Of a stretch of 64,000 bases of DNA, positions 19,916-29,189 are shown piece by piece; within the stretch, counting starts at the first letter, position 1; each line of letters begins with the position of its first letter. The notes beneath the pieces were generated by a model, which did no database searches, had not been told where the DNA came from, and was given only the letters and a program-made list of their open reading frames with translations. The stretch covers positions 96,366 to 160,365 of the forward strand of contig MAEX01000012.1 in assembly GCA_002013415.1 (NCBI GenBank), in the 5' to 3' direction. The stretch comes from Mycobacterium sp. D16Q14 (GTDB lineage: Bacteria > Actinomycetota > Actinomycetes > Mycobacteriales > Mycobacteriaceae). The translations under genes were made by a program, and so were the position numbers.

Positions 19916-22753
19916 CTACTCGGCGAAGGCCTCGATTGGTGGGCAGGAGCACACCAGGTTGCGGTCGCCGTAGGCACCGTCGATGCGACGCACTGGCGGC
20001 CACACCTTGGGGCGGAAACCCTTTCCGAGCGGGTACGCCGCCTCAGTCCGGCCGTACGGGTGATTCCACTCGTCGGCGGTGAGAGATTCGGCGGTGTGCG
20101 GCGCCCCGCGCAGCGGGTTGTCCTCCACCGGCCACACTCCCGAGCCGACCTTGTCGATCTCGGCCTTGATCGCGATCATCGCCTCACAGAAGGCATCCAC
20201 CTCGGCCAGGCTCTCGCTCTCGGTGGGCTCCACCATGAGCGTGCCGGCCACCGGGAAGCTCATCGTCGGTGCGTGGAAGCCGTAGTCGGCCAGGCGCTTA
20301 GCCACATCGTCGACGGTCACGCCGGTGTTCTTAGTGATATCCCGCAGGTCCAAGATGCACTCGTGGGCCACCATGCCGCTATCGCCGGTGTAGAGCACCG
20401 GGTAGTACTCGTCGAGACGGCGTGCCAGGTAGTTGGCCGAGGCGATCGCGGTCAGCGACGCCGCCCGCAGGCCGTCGGGTCCCATCATCCGGATATAGGC
20501 CCAGGTGATCGGCAGGATCGATGCCGAACCATAGGGCGCCGAGGACACCGGGGGTCCGGACGGCAGTTCGTCGGCGTACGGATGCCCCGGCAGGTACTGC
20601 GCGAGGTGGCTGCGCACCGCGACGGGCCCGACGCCGGGCCCACCGCCGCCATGAGGGATGCAGAACGTCTTGTGCAGGTTCAGGTGGCTGACATCGCCGC
20701 CGAAGCGCCCGGGACGGGCAAGTCCCACAAGGGCGTTCAGGTTCGCGCCGTCGACGTACACCTGTCCCCCGGCGTCGTGCACGGCCGCACAGATATCGGC
20801 AATGTCGTGCTCGTAGACACCGTGGGTGGATGGGTACGTGATCATGATTGCCGCCAGCGTGCTGGCATTAGCCGCGATCTTGGCCCGCAGGTCGTCCAGG
20901 TCGACGTCGCCGTTCTCTCGGCAGGCCACCACCACGACGCGCATACCCGCCAGGGCGGCCGAGGCGGCGTTGGTGCCATGAGCGCTCGACGGGATCAGAC
21001 ACACCTCACGCGCACTTTCGCCGCGGTCGATGTGGTACTGGCGGATGGCCAGCAGCCCCGCGTACTCGCCCTGCGATCCCGCGTTGGGCTGCAGGCTCAC
21101 GTTGTCATACCCGGTGATATCGGATAGCCAGCCTTCGAGATCGGCGATCAGCGTGCGCAGGCCGCAAGAATCGCTCGCCGGGGCAAACGGATGCTGAGTG
21201 GCGAACTGCGGCCAGGTGATGGGCTCCATCTCGGCGGCGGCGTTGAGCTTCATGGTGCAGGATCCGAGCGGAATCATGCTGCGGTCCAACGCAATATCCT
21301 TGTCCGACAGCGCGCGCAGGTAGCGCATCATGTCGGTCTCGCTGTGATAGCGATTGAACGCCGGATGGGTCAGGTAATCGGAGTCTCGGGTCGCGATATC
21401 CGGGGGGCACGGGGCCTCCAGGGTGCCCTCGAACATGTCGGTCCCAAATGCCCGCAGCACGGACACGAGGTGCGGCAGGGTGGTCGCCTCATCACAGGCG
21501 ATCGAGACGTGGTCGCCGTCGGGACTCCAGACGTTGACACCTTCGGCCTTGGCGGCCGCTTGGATCTCCGCGGCCTTGCCGGGAACGTGCACCAGCACCG
21601 TGTCGAAGAAGTGGTCGTACACCACGGTGTAGCCACCGCGCGTCAGCCCCGAGGCCAGCAGCTGCGCGTTGCGGTGCACCCGGGTGGCGATGCTGCGCAA
21701 CCCTTCCGGGCCGTGATAGCTCGCGTACATGGCGGCCATCACCGCCAGCAGTACCTGTGCGGTACAGATGTTGCTAGTCGCCTTGTCGCGGCGGATGTGC
21801 TGTTCGCGGGTCTGCAGCGAGAGCCGGTATGCGGGTGCGCCGTCGGCGTCCACCGACACACCAACGAGGCGCCCGGGTAGCTGCCGGGCGTGCGCAGTGT
21901 GTACCGCGAGGTACCCGGCATGGGGGCCACCGAATCCCATGGGCACACCAAAGCGTTGGGTGGTGCCGAAGGCGACGTCGGCACCGATGTCACCGGGTGG
22001 CGCGATGAGGGTGAGGGCCAGCAGGTCGGCGCCCACAGCCACCAGTGCGCCGCGCCGATGGGCCTCGGAGATGACCGAAGTCCAGTCGTGCACCAACCCG
22101 GAGGCGCCGGGCAACTGCACGATCACGCCGAAGAACTCGCCGTCGGGCAGTCCCTGGGTGAGATCGGCGGTCACCACCTCAATGCCGAGCGGTTCGGCGC
22201 GGGTGGCGATGACGGCCGCTGTCTGCCCGTACACGTCGGCGTCGACAATCAGACGGCTGGACCCGGACTTCACGGCGCGATGCATGAGCGTCATCGCCTC
22301 GGCCGCGGCCGTACCCTCGTCGAGCATGGAGGCATTCGCGATGTCGAGGCCGGTGAGCTCTGCGACCATGGTTTGGAAGTTCAGCAGCGCCTCAAGGCGT
22401 CCCTGACTGATCTCCGGCTGGTACGGCGTGTACGCGGTGTACCAGGCCGGGTTTTCCAGGATGTGCCGGCGAAGTACCGGTGGTGTCAGCGTGTCGAAGT
22501 AGCCCTGTCCGATCATCGACACGGCAATCGTGTTCTGGCTGGCGAGTTTCCGCAGTGCGTCCAGAGCCTCGTGCTCGGATGCTGCTGCCGGGAGCGCGTC
22601 GAGGCCGGCGGCGAGGCCGCCGTGTTGCTCATCCAGGATGCTGGCCGGGACGGCCTTCGCGGCGAGCTCATCGAGGCTAGCCACGCCGATGGTGGCAAGC
22701 ATGGTGTCGATATCAGCGGCGGTGGGACCGATATGGCGATCGGCGAAAGACAT
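19916..22753 (-). CDS. gcvP: Glycine dehydrogenase (decarboxylating), P-protein
   Basis: PLP-dependent P-protein of the glycine cleavage system; it decarboxylates glycine and passes the aminomethyl group to lipoyl-GcvH. The 945-residue single-chain form has both aminotransferase-like halves. The PLP lysine lies in [17 protein letters not shown]. The start [11 protein letters not shown] at 22753 follows GGGAG and is preferred over the longer frame because the upstream DNA is the glycine riboswitch. gcvH is nearby but in another operon (25975-26370), and gcvT is not in the window. The position equals Rv1832. Confidence 0.97.
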   Translation of the reverse strand: MSFADRHIGPTAADIDTMLATIGVASLDELAAKAVPASILDEQHGGLAAGLDALPAAASEHEALDALRKLASQNTIAVSMIGQGYFDTLTPPVLRRHILENPAWYTAYTPYQPEISQGRLEALLNFQTMVAELTGLDIANASMLDEGTAAAEAMTLMHRAVKSGSSRLIVDADVYGQTAAVIATRAEPLGIEVVTADLTQGLPDGEFFGVIVQLPGASGLVHDWTSVISEAHRRGALVAVGADLLALTLIAPPGDIGADVAFGTTQRFGVPMGFGGPHAGYLAVHTAHARQLPGRLVGVSVDADGAPAYRLSLQTREQHIRRDKATSNICTAQVLLAVMAAMYASYHGPEGLRSIATRVHRNAQLLASGLTRGGYTVVYDHFFDTVLVHVPGKAAEIQAAAKAEGVNVWSPDGDHVSIACDEATTLPHLVSVLRAFGTDMFEGTLEAPCPPDIATRDSDYLTHPAFNRYHSETDMMRYLRALSDKDIALDRSMIPLGSCTMKLNAAAEMEPITWPQFATQHPFAPASDSCGLRTLIADLEGWLSDITGYDNVSLQPNAGSQGEYAGLLAIRQYHIDRGESAREVCLIPSSAHGTNAASAALAGMRVVVVACRENGDVDLDDLRAKIAANASTLAAIMITYPSTHGVYEHDIADICAAVHDAGGQVYVDGANLNALVGLARPGRFGGDVSHLNLHKTFCIPHGGGGPGVGPVAVRSHLAQYLPGHPYADELPSGPPVSSAPYGSASILPITWAYIRMMGPDGLRAASLTAIASANYLARRLDEYYPVLYTGDSGMVAHECILDLRDITKNTGVTVDDVAKRLADYGFHAPTMSFPVAGTLMVEPTESESLAEVDAFCEAMIAIKAEIDKVGSGVWPVEDNPLRGAPHTAESLTADEWNHPYGRTEAAYPLGKGFRPKVWPPVRRIDGAYGDRNLVCSCPPIEAFAE

Positions 22754-22824
22754 GACACTCCCGGAGGGCCGAGTCACGCGACAGGCACGCGACGGCGTCT
22801 CCCCTCCCTCTGTCATCAACCCGG

Positions 22825-23035
22825 TGCGGGCGCCTGAGAGATTCGGTCGTCTCACCGGGCGGATTCGCGGGGTGAGAAGCCTTTCCCCGTCGGCGGGTGA
22901 TCTGATCGAAAGATCAGATCACCGCTTTTCAGAGGCATCGGGGCCGAGGGCGGTTCGGGGGCCTGAGAGATTGGCGGAGAGGTGTTGCTCCTTCGGCGGC
23001 CATGACTGGCGGTCATGACACTCTCCCGCCCACGG
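22825..23035 (-). promoter_or_regulatory. Tandem glycine riboswitch upstream of gcvP
   Basis: Two aptamers in series on the minus strand. Aptamer 1 starts near GGCGGGAGAG (about 23030), includes CGCCGAAGGAGCAA, and ends in the conserved AATCTCTCAGGC at 22961-22972. Aptamer 2 includes an 11-bp hairpin with a GAAA loop (22897-22907 with 22912-22922), ACGGGGAAAGGC, and ends in a second AATCTCTCAGGC at 22832-22843. Glycine binding in this class usually switches on glycine-cleavage genes. The riboswitch ends about 70 nt before the gcvP ATG. Confidence 0.93.
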
Positions 23036-23100
23036 GCGATGCTTGACCAGTTTACGCGAGGTAACCCTCTGGTCCAGACCGCCGAGTGAGTGAAGCCGGA

Positions 23101-23727
23101 TCAGCCGATTTTGCGGGCGCGATCCTTGCGACGGGAGGCCAGCTCGTCCTCGGGTGCCTCAATGGCCTCGCCGCCGTCGGCGCGCTCTCCCGGGAACTCG
23201 GCAATGGCGCCGGTCAGCTCGCGCATGGCACCGCTGACCGCGATGCCGAATACGCCCTGTCCGCCCTGCAGGAGGTCGACGACCTCTTCGGCGGAGGTGC
23301 ATTCATAGACCGTGGTGCCATCCGAGAACAGCGTGATGTTCGCGAGATCCTCGACCCCCCGCTGACGCAGGTGTTCGACGGCTACCCGGATGTTCTGCAG
23401 CGAGATTCCGGTGTCCAGCAGTCGCTTGACGATCTTGAGGACCAGGATGTCTTTGAAGGAGTACAGCCGCTGGCTGCCGGAGCCGGCCGCGCCACGAATC
23501 GAGGGAACCACCAATGAGGTGCGCGCCCAGTAGTCCAGCTGGCGGTACGTGATGCCGGCAACCTGGCAGGCACTGGGTCCGCGGTAGCCAACGAGCTGGT
23601 CGGGAACGGAATCATCCGGGAAGAGACCCGGCTGGACAGGTCCGTCAGACGCGGATGACTCGGCGGAACCCGCCGCACTCCCATCCAGCGTCATGTCCAG
23701 CTGCCCCTGCTGCGGCTGTTCGACCAC
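23101..23727 (-). CDS. resR: MerR-family regulator, ResR (Rv1830) orthologue
   Basis: A 208-residue MerR-type regulator. After an acidic, disordered N-terminus, the winged HTH begins YRGPSACQVAGITYRQLDYWARTSLV, followed by GSQRLYSFKDILVLKIVKRLLDTGISLQNIRVAVEHLR and a short C-terminal domain. It lies downstream of ftsR and garA exactly as Rv1830 does. In M. tuberculosis Rv1830 was named resR for its part in post-antibiotic recovery and growth control (established knowledge). The GTG start follows GAGGGAG. A 256-nt spacer with no gene separates it from the DUF151 gene. Confidence 0.88.
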   Translation of the reverse strand: MVEQPQQGQLDMTLDGSAAGSAESSASDGPVQPGLFPDDSVPDQLVGYRGPSACQVAGITYRQLDYWARTSLVVPSIRGAAGSGSQRLYSFKDILVLKIVKRLLDTGISLQNIRVAVEHLRQRGVEDLANITLFSDGTTVYECTSAEEVVDLLQGGQGVFGIAVSGAMRELTGAIAEFPGERADGGEAIEAPEDELASRRKDRARKIG

Positions 23728-23983
23728 TTCTGCTCCCTCTCGCCGATCGCTTCGCCGGCTCTCGTGGCGCGGTTCTGAGAAATCCCCTGAGAAATTCCAA
23801 GGAACCGAGTCCGCCGGTAGTGCGTTCGTCCAAGCACGAATTCTCCGAGCATACGCTCCTTGCGCTGCCCCGTGCCGGCCGCTGAGTCAAATTATGGCCT
23901 CCGGGAAATCACGGTCAACGCGACGCGCCCGGGTCGAGACTGTAAAGGTCAGGTTGAGACTTACTCGTTACTTAAGGCCCTGT
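23728..23983. other. Intergenic spacer
   Basis: Contains no credible gene. It holds the resR ribosome-binding site, the near-direct repeat CTGAGAAATCCC/CTGAGAAATTCC (about 23776-23801), and the downstream half of the hairpin that follows the DUF151 gene. A resR promoter should be here, but I cannot place it. Confidence 0.4.
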
Positions 23984-23994
23984 TTACGGGCCTT
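23974..23994 (-). terminator. Hairpin at the end of the DUF151 gene
   Basis: AAGGCCC (23974-23980) pairs with GGGCCTT (23988-23994); the loop contains the TAA stop of the gene ending at 23984. It is a plausible terminator of the ftsR/DUF151 unit. Confidence 0.5.
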
Positions 23995-24487
23995 CTGTGG
24001 CCTTGAAGTCGTCGGGCGACACGCTGTCGAGGAACTCCTTGAACTTCTCGACCTCGTCTTCTCGCAGCGCTCCGCCGGAGTCCTCGTCGTCCTCGTCGGG
24101 AATGATCAGGCCCGCCTCGGCCAGTACGGCTTCCTCGACGTAGATCGGAACCCCTACGCGCAGCGCGATTGCCACCGAATCGGACGGCCGTGCCGATACC
24201 CGGATATCACTGTCGAAAACAAGGTCCGCGTAGAACGTGCCTTCTTGCAAATCCACGATCCGCACTTCCTTGAGTGAATGCCCAAGGGCAGCAATGAGAT
24301 CGCGGATCAGGTCATGGGTGAGCGGCCGCGCCGGCTCCACCCCCTGCTGTTCCAGGGCAATGGCCGCAGCCTCGGACTGACCGATCCAAATCGGCAGGTA
24401 TCGATCGCCGGCGGATTCCCGCAGCAACAACACCGGCTGGTTCTGGGGCTGCTCCACGCGGATTCCCACGACTCGAACTTCGCTCAT
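23984..24487 (-). CDS. DUF151 bifunctional nuclease-family protein (Rv1829-like)
   Basis: A 167-residue protein of the BFN/DUF151 family, starting MSEVRVVGIRVEQPQNQPVLLL after GGAGGG. The conserved core is RYLPIWIGQSEAAAIALEQQGVEPARPLTHDL and VSARPSDSVAIALRVGVPIYV. The C-terminus is acidic (DEDDEDSGGALREDEVEKFKEF). The plant founding member has DNase and RNase activity; the bacterial role is not established. It lies between ftsR and resR as in other mycobacteria, with a 46-nt gap to ftsR. Confidence 0.88.
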   Translation of the reverse strand: MSEVRVVGIRVEQPQNQPVLLLRESAGDRYLPIWIGQSEAAAIALEQQGVEPARPLTHDLIRDLIAALGHSLKEVRIVDLQEGTFYADLVFDSDIRVSARPSDSVAIALRVGVPIYVEEAVLAEAGLIIPDEDDEDSGGALREDEVEKFKEFLDSVSPDDFKATEGP

Positions 24488-24533
24488 CGTGCCCTCCAAC
24501 ACCAGTACTTCTGTCGTACCGCGAGTCTAGTCC

Positions 24534-25277
24534 TCAGCGATCGAGGACGCCGCGCACCGCGGACTTGATCATCGCGCCGTGGAGCGCGATCGATAGCGCC
24601 GCCACCTCCCGGATCAGGTCATCGGCGCGGTCGCGGGCTCCTGCCTTGTTGGCCTTGACGGTCGGGCCCACGATCTGGGCAATCAAATCGGTCTCGCGAT
24701 CGACTGCCGATCGGAAGGTGCGCAGGTGCCGCGGCTCGACACCGTAGTCGGCCAGCTCGGCGGCGCACTGAACGATCAGGACCGTGTATTCGTCGAAAAA
24801 ACCGCCTGGGCCGGAGGTGACGATTCCCGCCCTGATGAGCGAGGTCAGCAGCACCTCGTCAGCGCCGGAACGCGACAGCAGATCCTCGCGGCTGAGCCGG
24901 GTGGGACGTACCGATGGAAATCCTTGACGGGCAACACTGTTGGTTCCATCACCATCGGTGATGGCGAACAGGCGAGGGCCGCCGCTGAAACCCGCCACAT
25001 CGGGCAGCGCGCCGTCGGGCTGGGCGTCAAGCTGCTCCTTGATCACCTTTAACGGCAGGTAGTGATCGCGTTGGGCAGTCAGGATGAACCGGAGCCGCTC
25101 GGCGTCATAGGCCGAAAACCGGCGATACCCCGACGCGCTACGCGACGGGGTAACCAGGCCCTCCGATTCGAGGAATCGAATCTTCGAGATCGTGACGTCC
25201 GGAAACTCCGGACGCAACAGGTCGAGTACCGACCCAATCGACATTCCGGTGAGAGCCGGCCGGTCGGGAGCTGTCAC
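24534..25277 (-). CDS. ftsR: MerR-family cell-division regulator FtsR (Rv1828)
   Basis: A 247-residue MerR-like regulator starting with a GTG that overlaps the garA stop (GTGA). N-terminal [48 protein letters not shown]-terminal helical domain ends [23 protein letters not shown]. In Corynebacterium the orthologue activates ftsZ and is called FtsR; Rv1828 is the M. tuberculosis counterpart. It is part of the compact run gcvH-garA-ftsR-DUF151-resR. No metal- or redox-binding cysteines are present. Confidence 0.88.
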   Translation of the reverse strand: MTAPDRPALTGMSIGSVLDLLRPEFPDVTISKIRFLESEGLVTPSRSASGYRRFSAYDAERLRFILTAQRDHYLPLKVIKEQLDAQPDGALPDVAGFSGGPRLFAITDGDGTNSVARQGFPSVRPTRLSREDLLSRSGADEVLLTSLIRAGIVTSGPGGFFDEYTVLIVQCAAELADYGVEPRHLRTFRSAVDRETDLIAQIVGPTVKANKAGARDRADDLIREVAALSIALHGAMIKSAVRGVLDR

Positions 25278-25747
25278 TGGCCACCCGGGGCGGTGTCATC
25301 GCCGGCCGACTTCGGCCCGGTCAGGAAGACCAGACGGAACTTTCCGATCTGCACCTCGTCGCCGTTGGCGAGAACCGCCGAATCCACGGGCTCGCGGTTG
25401 ACATAGGTCCCGTTGAGGCTGCCCACGTCGACGACCTGGAATTCGCCACTGTCAAGCCGGAATTCGGCGTGACGACGGCTTACGGTGACGTCATCGAGGA
25501 AGATGTCGCTGTCCGGGTGCCGTCCGGCCGATGTGGTCGCCTGATCGAGCAGAAATCGCGATCCCGCGTTGGGTCCGCGCTTGACCACCAACAGTGCCGA
25601 ACCGGCAGGCAATCCCTCGACACCCGACACGTCGGTAGCGGCCTGCGCGGGCGCTTCCAGCTCCGTCGCAAAATCGGCGCGGAACACCGAGGTCGTCTCC
25701 GCGGTGACCTCGCCTGACGTGTCGTCCTTGTCGTTATCGGTCACCAT
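25274..25747 (-). CDS. garA: GarA, FHA-domain regulator of central nitrogen/carbon metabolism
   Basis: A 157-residue forkhead-associated protein. The phosphorylation motif ETTSVFR, with two adjacent threonines, is at about residues 17-23, and the FHA domain spans about 65-140 ([23 protein letters not shown], then [14 protein letters not shown]). In mycobacteria unphosphorylated GarA inhibits 2-oxoglutarate dehydrogenase (KGD) and NAD-GDH and activates glutamate synthase; PknB/PknG phosphorylation turns it off. Start ATG follows AAGGAG. The upstream 227-nt gap carries a dispersed repeat (25807-25860). Confidence 0.94.
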   Translation of the reverse strand: MVTDNDKDDTSGEVTAETTSVFRADFATELEAPAQAATDVSGVEGLPAGSALLVVKRGPNAGSRFLLDQATTSAGRHPDSDIFLDDVTVSRRHAEFRLDSGEFQVVDVGSLNGTYVNREPVDSAVLANGDEVQIGKFRLVFLTGPKSAGDDTAPGGQ

Positions 25748-25806
25748 CGCTCCTTCTTCCTCGCCCCTGGAGGATTCGATTGTCAGTGCGGATCTCGCTG
25801 AGCTTG

Positions 25807-25860
25807 ATGCTCTTCGCGACCCTTATCTGCCCTCATGCTCTTCGCGGCGAGCGCTCATCG
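25807..25860 (-). repeat. Dispersed CGCGAAGAG repeat, two cores, upstream of garA
   Basis: On the minus strand ATGAGCGCTCGCCGCGAAGAG begins at 25858 and opens an 11-codon frame (MSARREEHEGR, stop at 25823). A second core with CGCGAAGAGCAT follows at 25807-25818, 28 nt away. It has the same orientation as garA and starts 60 nt upstream of it. It belongs with the elements at 9970-10024, 29103-29124 and 60482-60503. Confidence 0.5.
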
Positions 25861-25974
25861 CCGCTCATTTCCGACCGTACCGTCTGACTGCCCGCAACGG
25901 GCCACCTCTGCCTTATCGGCCAGTGGTCCACCCGAAATAGTGGTCATCGGACCGGTTGGAGAACTGGTGCCCTC

Positions 25975-26370
25975 CTAATCGGTGGCGTCACCATATCCCG
26001 ATGCGTCTAAGAGGTCATTAAGAGCGGCGTCGAGGTCTGCCGCGCTGGTGGCTTCAAGATCGACCAACCATCCCTCGCCGTATGGGTCGGAGTTGACCAG
26101 CTGCGGGTTGGAATCCAAATCGCCATTCGCGCCAACAACTTTCGCGGTGATCGGCGCAAACAGGTCAGATACCGACTTGGTGGACTCCACCTCGCCGAAC
26201 GTGGCGCCGGCAGTCAGGTCCGAGCCGACGTCCGGCAGCTGGACGAACACCACGTCGCCGAGCTGTGACTGTGCGTAGTCGGTGATCCCGATGCGCACGG
26301 TGCACTCACCCGTGCGCCGCACCCATTCGTGTTCCTCGGTGTAGTGCAGGTCGGCAGGAATTTCGGTCAC
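25975..26370 (-). CDS. gcvH: Glycine cleavage system H protein
   Basis: Lipoyl carrier of the glycine cleavage system, 131 residues. The lipoylated lysine is Lys65 in EVESTKSVSDLF. Other conserved parts are HYTEEHEWV and GITDYAQSQLGDVVFVQLP. It lies 55 nt after the Rv1825-like gene. It has no riboswitch of its own, unlike gcvP, so the two components are probably not controlled identically. The position matches Rv1826. Confidence 0.97.
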   Translation of the reverse strand: MTEIPADLHYTEEHEWVRRTGECTVRIGITDYAQSQLGDVVFVQLPDVGSDLTAGATFGEVESTKSVSDLFAPITAKVVGANGDLDSNPQLVNSDPYGEGWLVDLEATSAADLDAALNDLLDASGYGDATD

Positions 26371-26425
26371 GGTGAATCATCCTTGCTCTCGGTCAGTGGT
26401 CTGCGTAGTCGCTGGGCCCGGAGGG

Positions 26426-27184
26426 CTACTTGCCGGGCTGAGCGTATTGGCGCGGTTTCGGTTCCCGCAAGGTGGTGATGTCTACGCGTGTCGGCTGGTC
26501 GATGGTAACGCCACCGCCCACACGCGACACGGTGTCGACGGCGCCACCGGGAATGTTCATCGCCGCCGCGAGTGTCGGCGGATCGCCTATCGCCAGAACC
26601 GAATACGGAGGTGCCAGGAGCGTGCCGTCGACGGTGAGCTGTCCTGGGGTCCCGGTTACCCACGAATCAGCCCCAATGCGCACCGACTGGCCGCCCGACT
26701 TGATCTCGATCGCCTCGGCACCGGCCGCCCGCAGCTCGTTGATGATGTCGAGGAGCGCTTCTGGTCCGAGGCCCTGCCCGGGATCGTTGATGGTGAGGAC
26801 GACACCCGGTCCGGTGGCGCCGACTGTCCCCACCATGATGGACAGCGCCGACAGACGGGCCTTGGCGTCGTTGATCACCGCCTGATTGCCGGTTCCGCTG
26901 GCGCGCATGGTGATAAGGCTCTGCTGCAGGTCTGCGATCTCCTTGTTCAGGCTGGCGTCGCGCTGCTGCAGCGAGTCGAGCAGCACCAGCAGGTCAGCGG
27001 GCCGCGCGGTGTCCAGGCCATCGCCGGATTCGGTTTGGCGAACCTGAGTGGTGATCGCCAGCCCCAGCAGTGCGCACAGCGCGACACCCAGCACTCCGAA
27101 GGTGACCTGCATGCGGGTCGGCGGGCGGCGCGTCTTGGGCATCTCGTGCTTGCCGGGGTACGGCTCATGCTGGGAATCGGTCAT
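26426..27184 (-). CDS. DUF881 membrane protein (Rv1825-like)
   Basis: A 252-residue membrane-anchored protein. After a short cytoplasmic N-terminus (MTDSQHEPYPGKHEMPKT) there is one transmembrane helix at about residues 27-47 (VTFGVLGVALCALLGLAI), a coiled-coil-like stretch (LLVLLDSLQQRDASLNKEI) and the DUF881 domain (GPGVVLTINDP, INELRAAGAEAIEIKS, PPYSVLAIGDP). It is 4 nt downstream of the small-basic-protein gene. A nearby DUF881 paralogue (27558-28502) shares this architecture. Proposed links to cell division come from neighbourhood only. Confidence 0.9.
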   Translation of the reverse strand: MTDSQHEPYPGKHEMPKTRRPPTRMQVTFGVLGVALCALLGLAITTQVRQTESGDGLDTARPADLLVLLDSLQQRDASLNKEIADLQQSLITMRASGTGNQAVINDAKARLSALSIMVGTVGATGPGVVLTINDPGQGLGPEALLDIINELRAAGAEAIEIKSGGQSVRIGADSWVTGTPGQLTVDGTLLAPPYSVLAIGDPPTLAAAMNIPGGAVDTVSRVGGGVTIDQPTRVDITTLREPKPRQYAQPGK

Positions 27185-27188
27185 CGGC

Positions 27189-27521
27189 TTACGCCCCAAA
27201 CAACCTGCGCCGCAGAGCGGCAGCGTTGCCGAATATGCGAATGCCAAGAACGACGATGATGGCGGTGGACAGCTGTGTACCGACCCCAAGCTGGTCGCCC
27301 ACGAACACGATCAGCGCCGCTACCAGCACGTTGAACACGAAGGAGACCACGAACACCTTCGAATCGAATATCTGGTCCAAGTAGGCCCGAGCGCCGCCGA
27401 AAAGCGCATCGAGCGCCGCCACCACCGCGATCGGCAAGTACGGGGCGACGGCGTCGGGCACGTTCGGATGAAACACCAGCCCCAAAACCACGCCGATCAC
27501 CAGCGCGACAATGCCGATCAT
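27189..27521 (-). CDS. Small basic protein, DUF1290 (Rv1824-like)
   Basis: A 110-residue integral membrane protein with three or four hydrophobic helices: IGIVALVIGVVLGLVFHPNV, IAVVAALDALFGGARAYLDQ, VVSFVFNVLVAALIVFVGDQ and TAIIVVLGIRIFGNAAALRR. It matches the Sbp/DUF1290 family, which lies next to DUF881 and division genes in many Gram-positive bacteria. It is embedded between two DUF881 genes with gaps of 36 and 4 nt, so it is co-transcribed. The molecular function is unknown. Confidence 0.9.
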   Translation of the reverse strand: MIGIVALVIGVVLGLVFHPNVPDAVAPYLPIAVVAALDALFGGARAYLDQIFDSKVFVVSFVFNVLVAALIVFVGDQLGVGTQLSTAIIVVLGIRIFGNAAALRRRLFGA

Positions 27522-27557
27522 CGTCTACTTCCTCTCCTCGTCACGGTCCGGGTCATT

Positions 27558-28502
27558 TCATCGGGCTCCTACTGGAATTTCCTTGGCGTACTTCACGTCC
27601 CGATTAACCGCCGGGGCTAGCTGGACGTTCTCCTGGGTGCCCAGGGTGAGCCGGATGCCATAGGACTTCTGGAGAAGCCGCATCCTGGCCATGCCCGGAC
27701 TGCGCTCGAACGAGGACTTCATCGTGTTAGCGGGGCCGATGGCGACGATGCGGTACGGCGAGCTGATGGGCTGGTTGTCGACCAGGATCGCTCCCCCGGC
27801 CTGACGCATCGTCACGTTGGGGCCGATGCGAACGTCCGAGACCGAAATCGCCTCTGCACCACTGGTCCACAGCGAGTTCACGACGAGCTGCATGTCGCGG
27901 TCGAGAATAACTTGTTGGCTGCGCGGGATACGTTCCTTCGAGACGTCCGAAAGATCGCCGGTGCTGCCCGGGTCGGCCAACATGACGATCAGCGCGGGTC
28001 CACGCACCGGGGTGCTTGCCGCCGCAAGACCCAACTGGTCCAACCGATTCAGCAGCTCCTTGCCCTGCTCGTTGCCTTCCAGTTGGCTGCGCCGGGCGCC
28101 GGCCACCTCTGCTGACAACTGATCGCGGGTTGACTCCAGTGCTCCCGAATCGCGCTGTTCACTGCGGATACTTGCCAGCAGTCCCTGCTTCTCCTGTATG
28201 ACGCCGGGCGCTATGCGGGTGGTCTGCGCGACGGCCGCCGCGAAGACGGCGGCGATCGCGATGGCAGCGACTGCCTGCCAACCCCATTCAGCCAGGCGTG
28301 AGCGCGGCGCGGCCCCGTCGCGGTGTGCGGCGGCCGCTTCGGTGTATCCGGCGTCGAGGTGATCGGAGAGCAGGGTGCGCAAGAGCGAGGGCACCGGATT
28401 ACGCTTGGGCCGGTTCGCACTGTGATGGCCCAGGCCTTCCTCGGGTTCAAAACCACCCATGAGATGTGGCCCATTGCCATGTATCGGATCGTCGGTACTC
28501 AT
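27558..28502 (-). CDS. DUF881 membrane protein (Rv1823-like)
   Basis: A 314-residue paralogue of the gene at 26426-27184. It has a longer cytoplasmic N-terminus, one transmembrane helix at about residues 74-92 (AVAAIAIAAVFAAAVAQTT), a charged coiled-coil-like region, and DUF881 with GPALIVMLADPGS, VNSLWTSGAEAISVSDVRI and SSPYRIVAIGP. The start is adjacent to the pgsA2 stop (28504), so translation is likely coupled. The triplet DUF881-Sbp-DUF881 is conserved in actinobacteria. Confidence 0.9.
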   Translation of the reverse strand: MSTDDPIHGNGPHLMGGFEPEEGLGHHSANRPKRNPVPSLLRTLLSDHLDAGYTEAAAAHRDGAAPRSRLAEWGWQAVAAIAIAAVFAAAVAQTTRIAPGVIQEKQGLLASIRSEQRDSGALESTRDQLSAEVAGARRSQLEGNEQGKELLNRLDQLGLAAASTPVRGPALIVMLADPGSTGDLSDVSKERIPRSQQVILDRDMQLVVNSLWTSGAEAISVSDVRIGPNVTMRQAGGAILVDNQPISSPYRIVAIGPANTMKSSFERSPGMARMRLLQKSYGIRLTLGTQENVQLAPAVNRDVKYAKEIPVGAR

Positions 28503-28503
28503 G

Positions 28504-29133
28504 TCAGGTGCTGACCTTCGGCAGCTGCCGGACCACCATCACTATTTGTGCGATGTAGAGCACGAACGTCCACAGGTACATGCCCAGCCCCCAGATCAGG
28601 AACGCCCAGCCGCAGGGGCCGATTATCCTGCCCCACAGCGAGTCCCATTCGCCGATGAGGATCAGGGGGAACGCCGACATCAATGCGAAGGTCGCGGCCT
28701 TGCCGATGTAGATGACCGGCAACGCCTCGATTCCACGGCGGCGCACGATGGGCAGTCCAAGGGTGAGAATCAGGTCGCGGGCCAGCAGAGTGAGGACGAT
28801 CCACCACGGCACGATGTCCCGGATGGCGAACGCGATCGGGGTGGTCACCATGTACAGCCGGTCGGCGGCCGGGTCCAGGAGCGTGCCCAGGTGTGACGAC
28901 TGATTCATCAGCCGGGCAATCTTGCCGTCGGCCCAGTCCGTGAAGCCGCTCAGCATCAGAATGGCGACGGCCCAGCCGTCGGCGTGCTTCACCAGCAGCA
29001 GGTACAGGAACAACGGGATGAACGCGAGCCGAATAACGCTCAGCACGTTGGGGACCGTCAGTATCCGGTCATCTCCGGGAGGCGGCTCATTGGGAGCTGA
29101 AGCTCTTCGCGCAAGCGGCTCATCGGTTCCCAT
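28504..29133 (-). CDS. pgsA2: CDP-alcohol phosphatidyltransferase PgsA2 (Rv1822)
   Basis: A 209-residue membrane enzyme with the CDP-alcohol phosphotransferase signature (D-x2-DG-x2-AR-x8-G-x3-D-x3-D) fully present in DWADGKIARL followed by HLGTLLDPAAD. Several hydrophobic helices follow. The substrate is unproven; phosphatidylglycerophosphate or cardiolipin synthesis is likely by family. The first 20 codons are unusual: they contain the dispersed ATGAGC...CGCGAAGAG repeat read in another frame, giving EPLARRAS in PgsA2 and leaving an N-terminus with no family counterpart that I recognise. Confidence 0.88.
   Translation of the reverse strand: MGTDEPLARRASAPNEPPPGDDRILTVPNVLSVIRLAFIPLFLYLLLVKHADGWAVAILMLSGFTDWADGKIARLMNQSSHLGTLLDPAADRLYMVTTPIAFAIRDIVPWWIVLTLLARDLILTLGLPIVRRRGIEALPVIYIGKAATFALMSAFPLILIGEWDSLWGRIIGPCGWAFLIWGLGMYLWTFVLYIAQIVMVVRQLPKVST
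29058..29123 (-). CDS. Putative micro-ORF with MSRLREE repeat inside pgsA2 5' end
   Basis: In the +1 frame relative to pgsA2, ATG at 29123 reads MSRLREELQLP, MSRLPEMTGY, then TGA at 29058. It contains one perfect copy of the repeat shared with gnd and a second weaker MSRL. It is reported because it repeats the pattern seen at gnd, garA and parA; overlap with a real gene makes coding use doubtful. Confidence 0.2.
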   Translation of the reverse strand: MSRLREELQLPMSRLPEMTGY

Positions 29134-29189
29134 CCGGCCAGCCTCTCATATTCGCGGAGCGATACCCCACGTAACCAGGCGGCTTGTCG

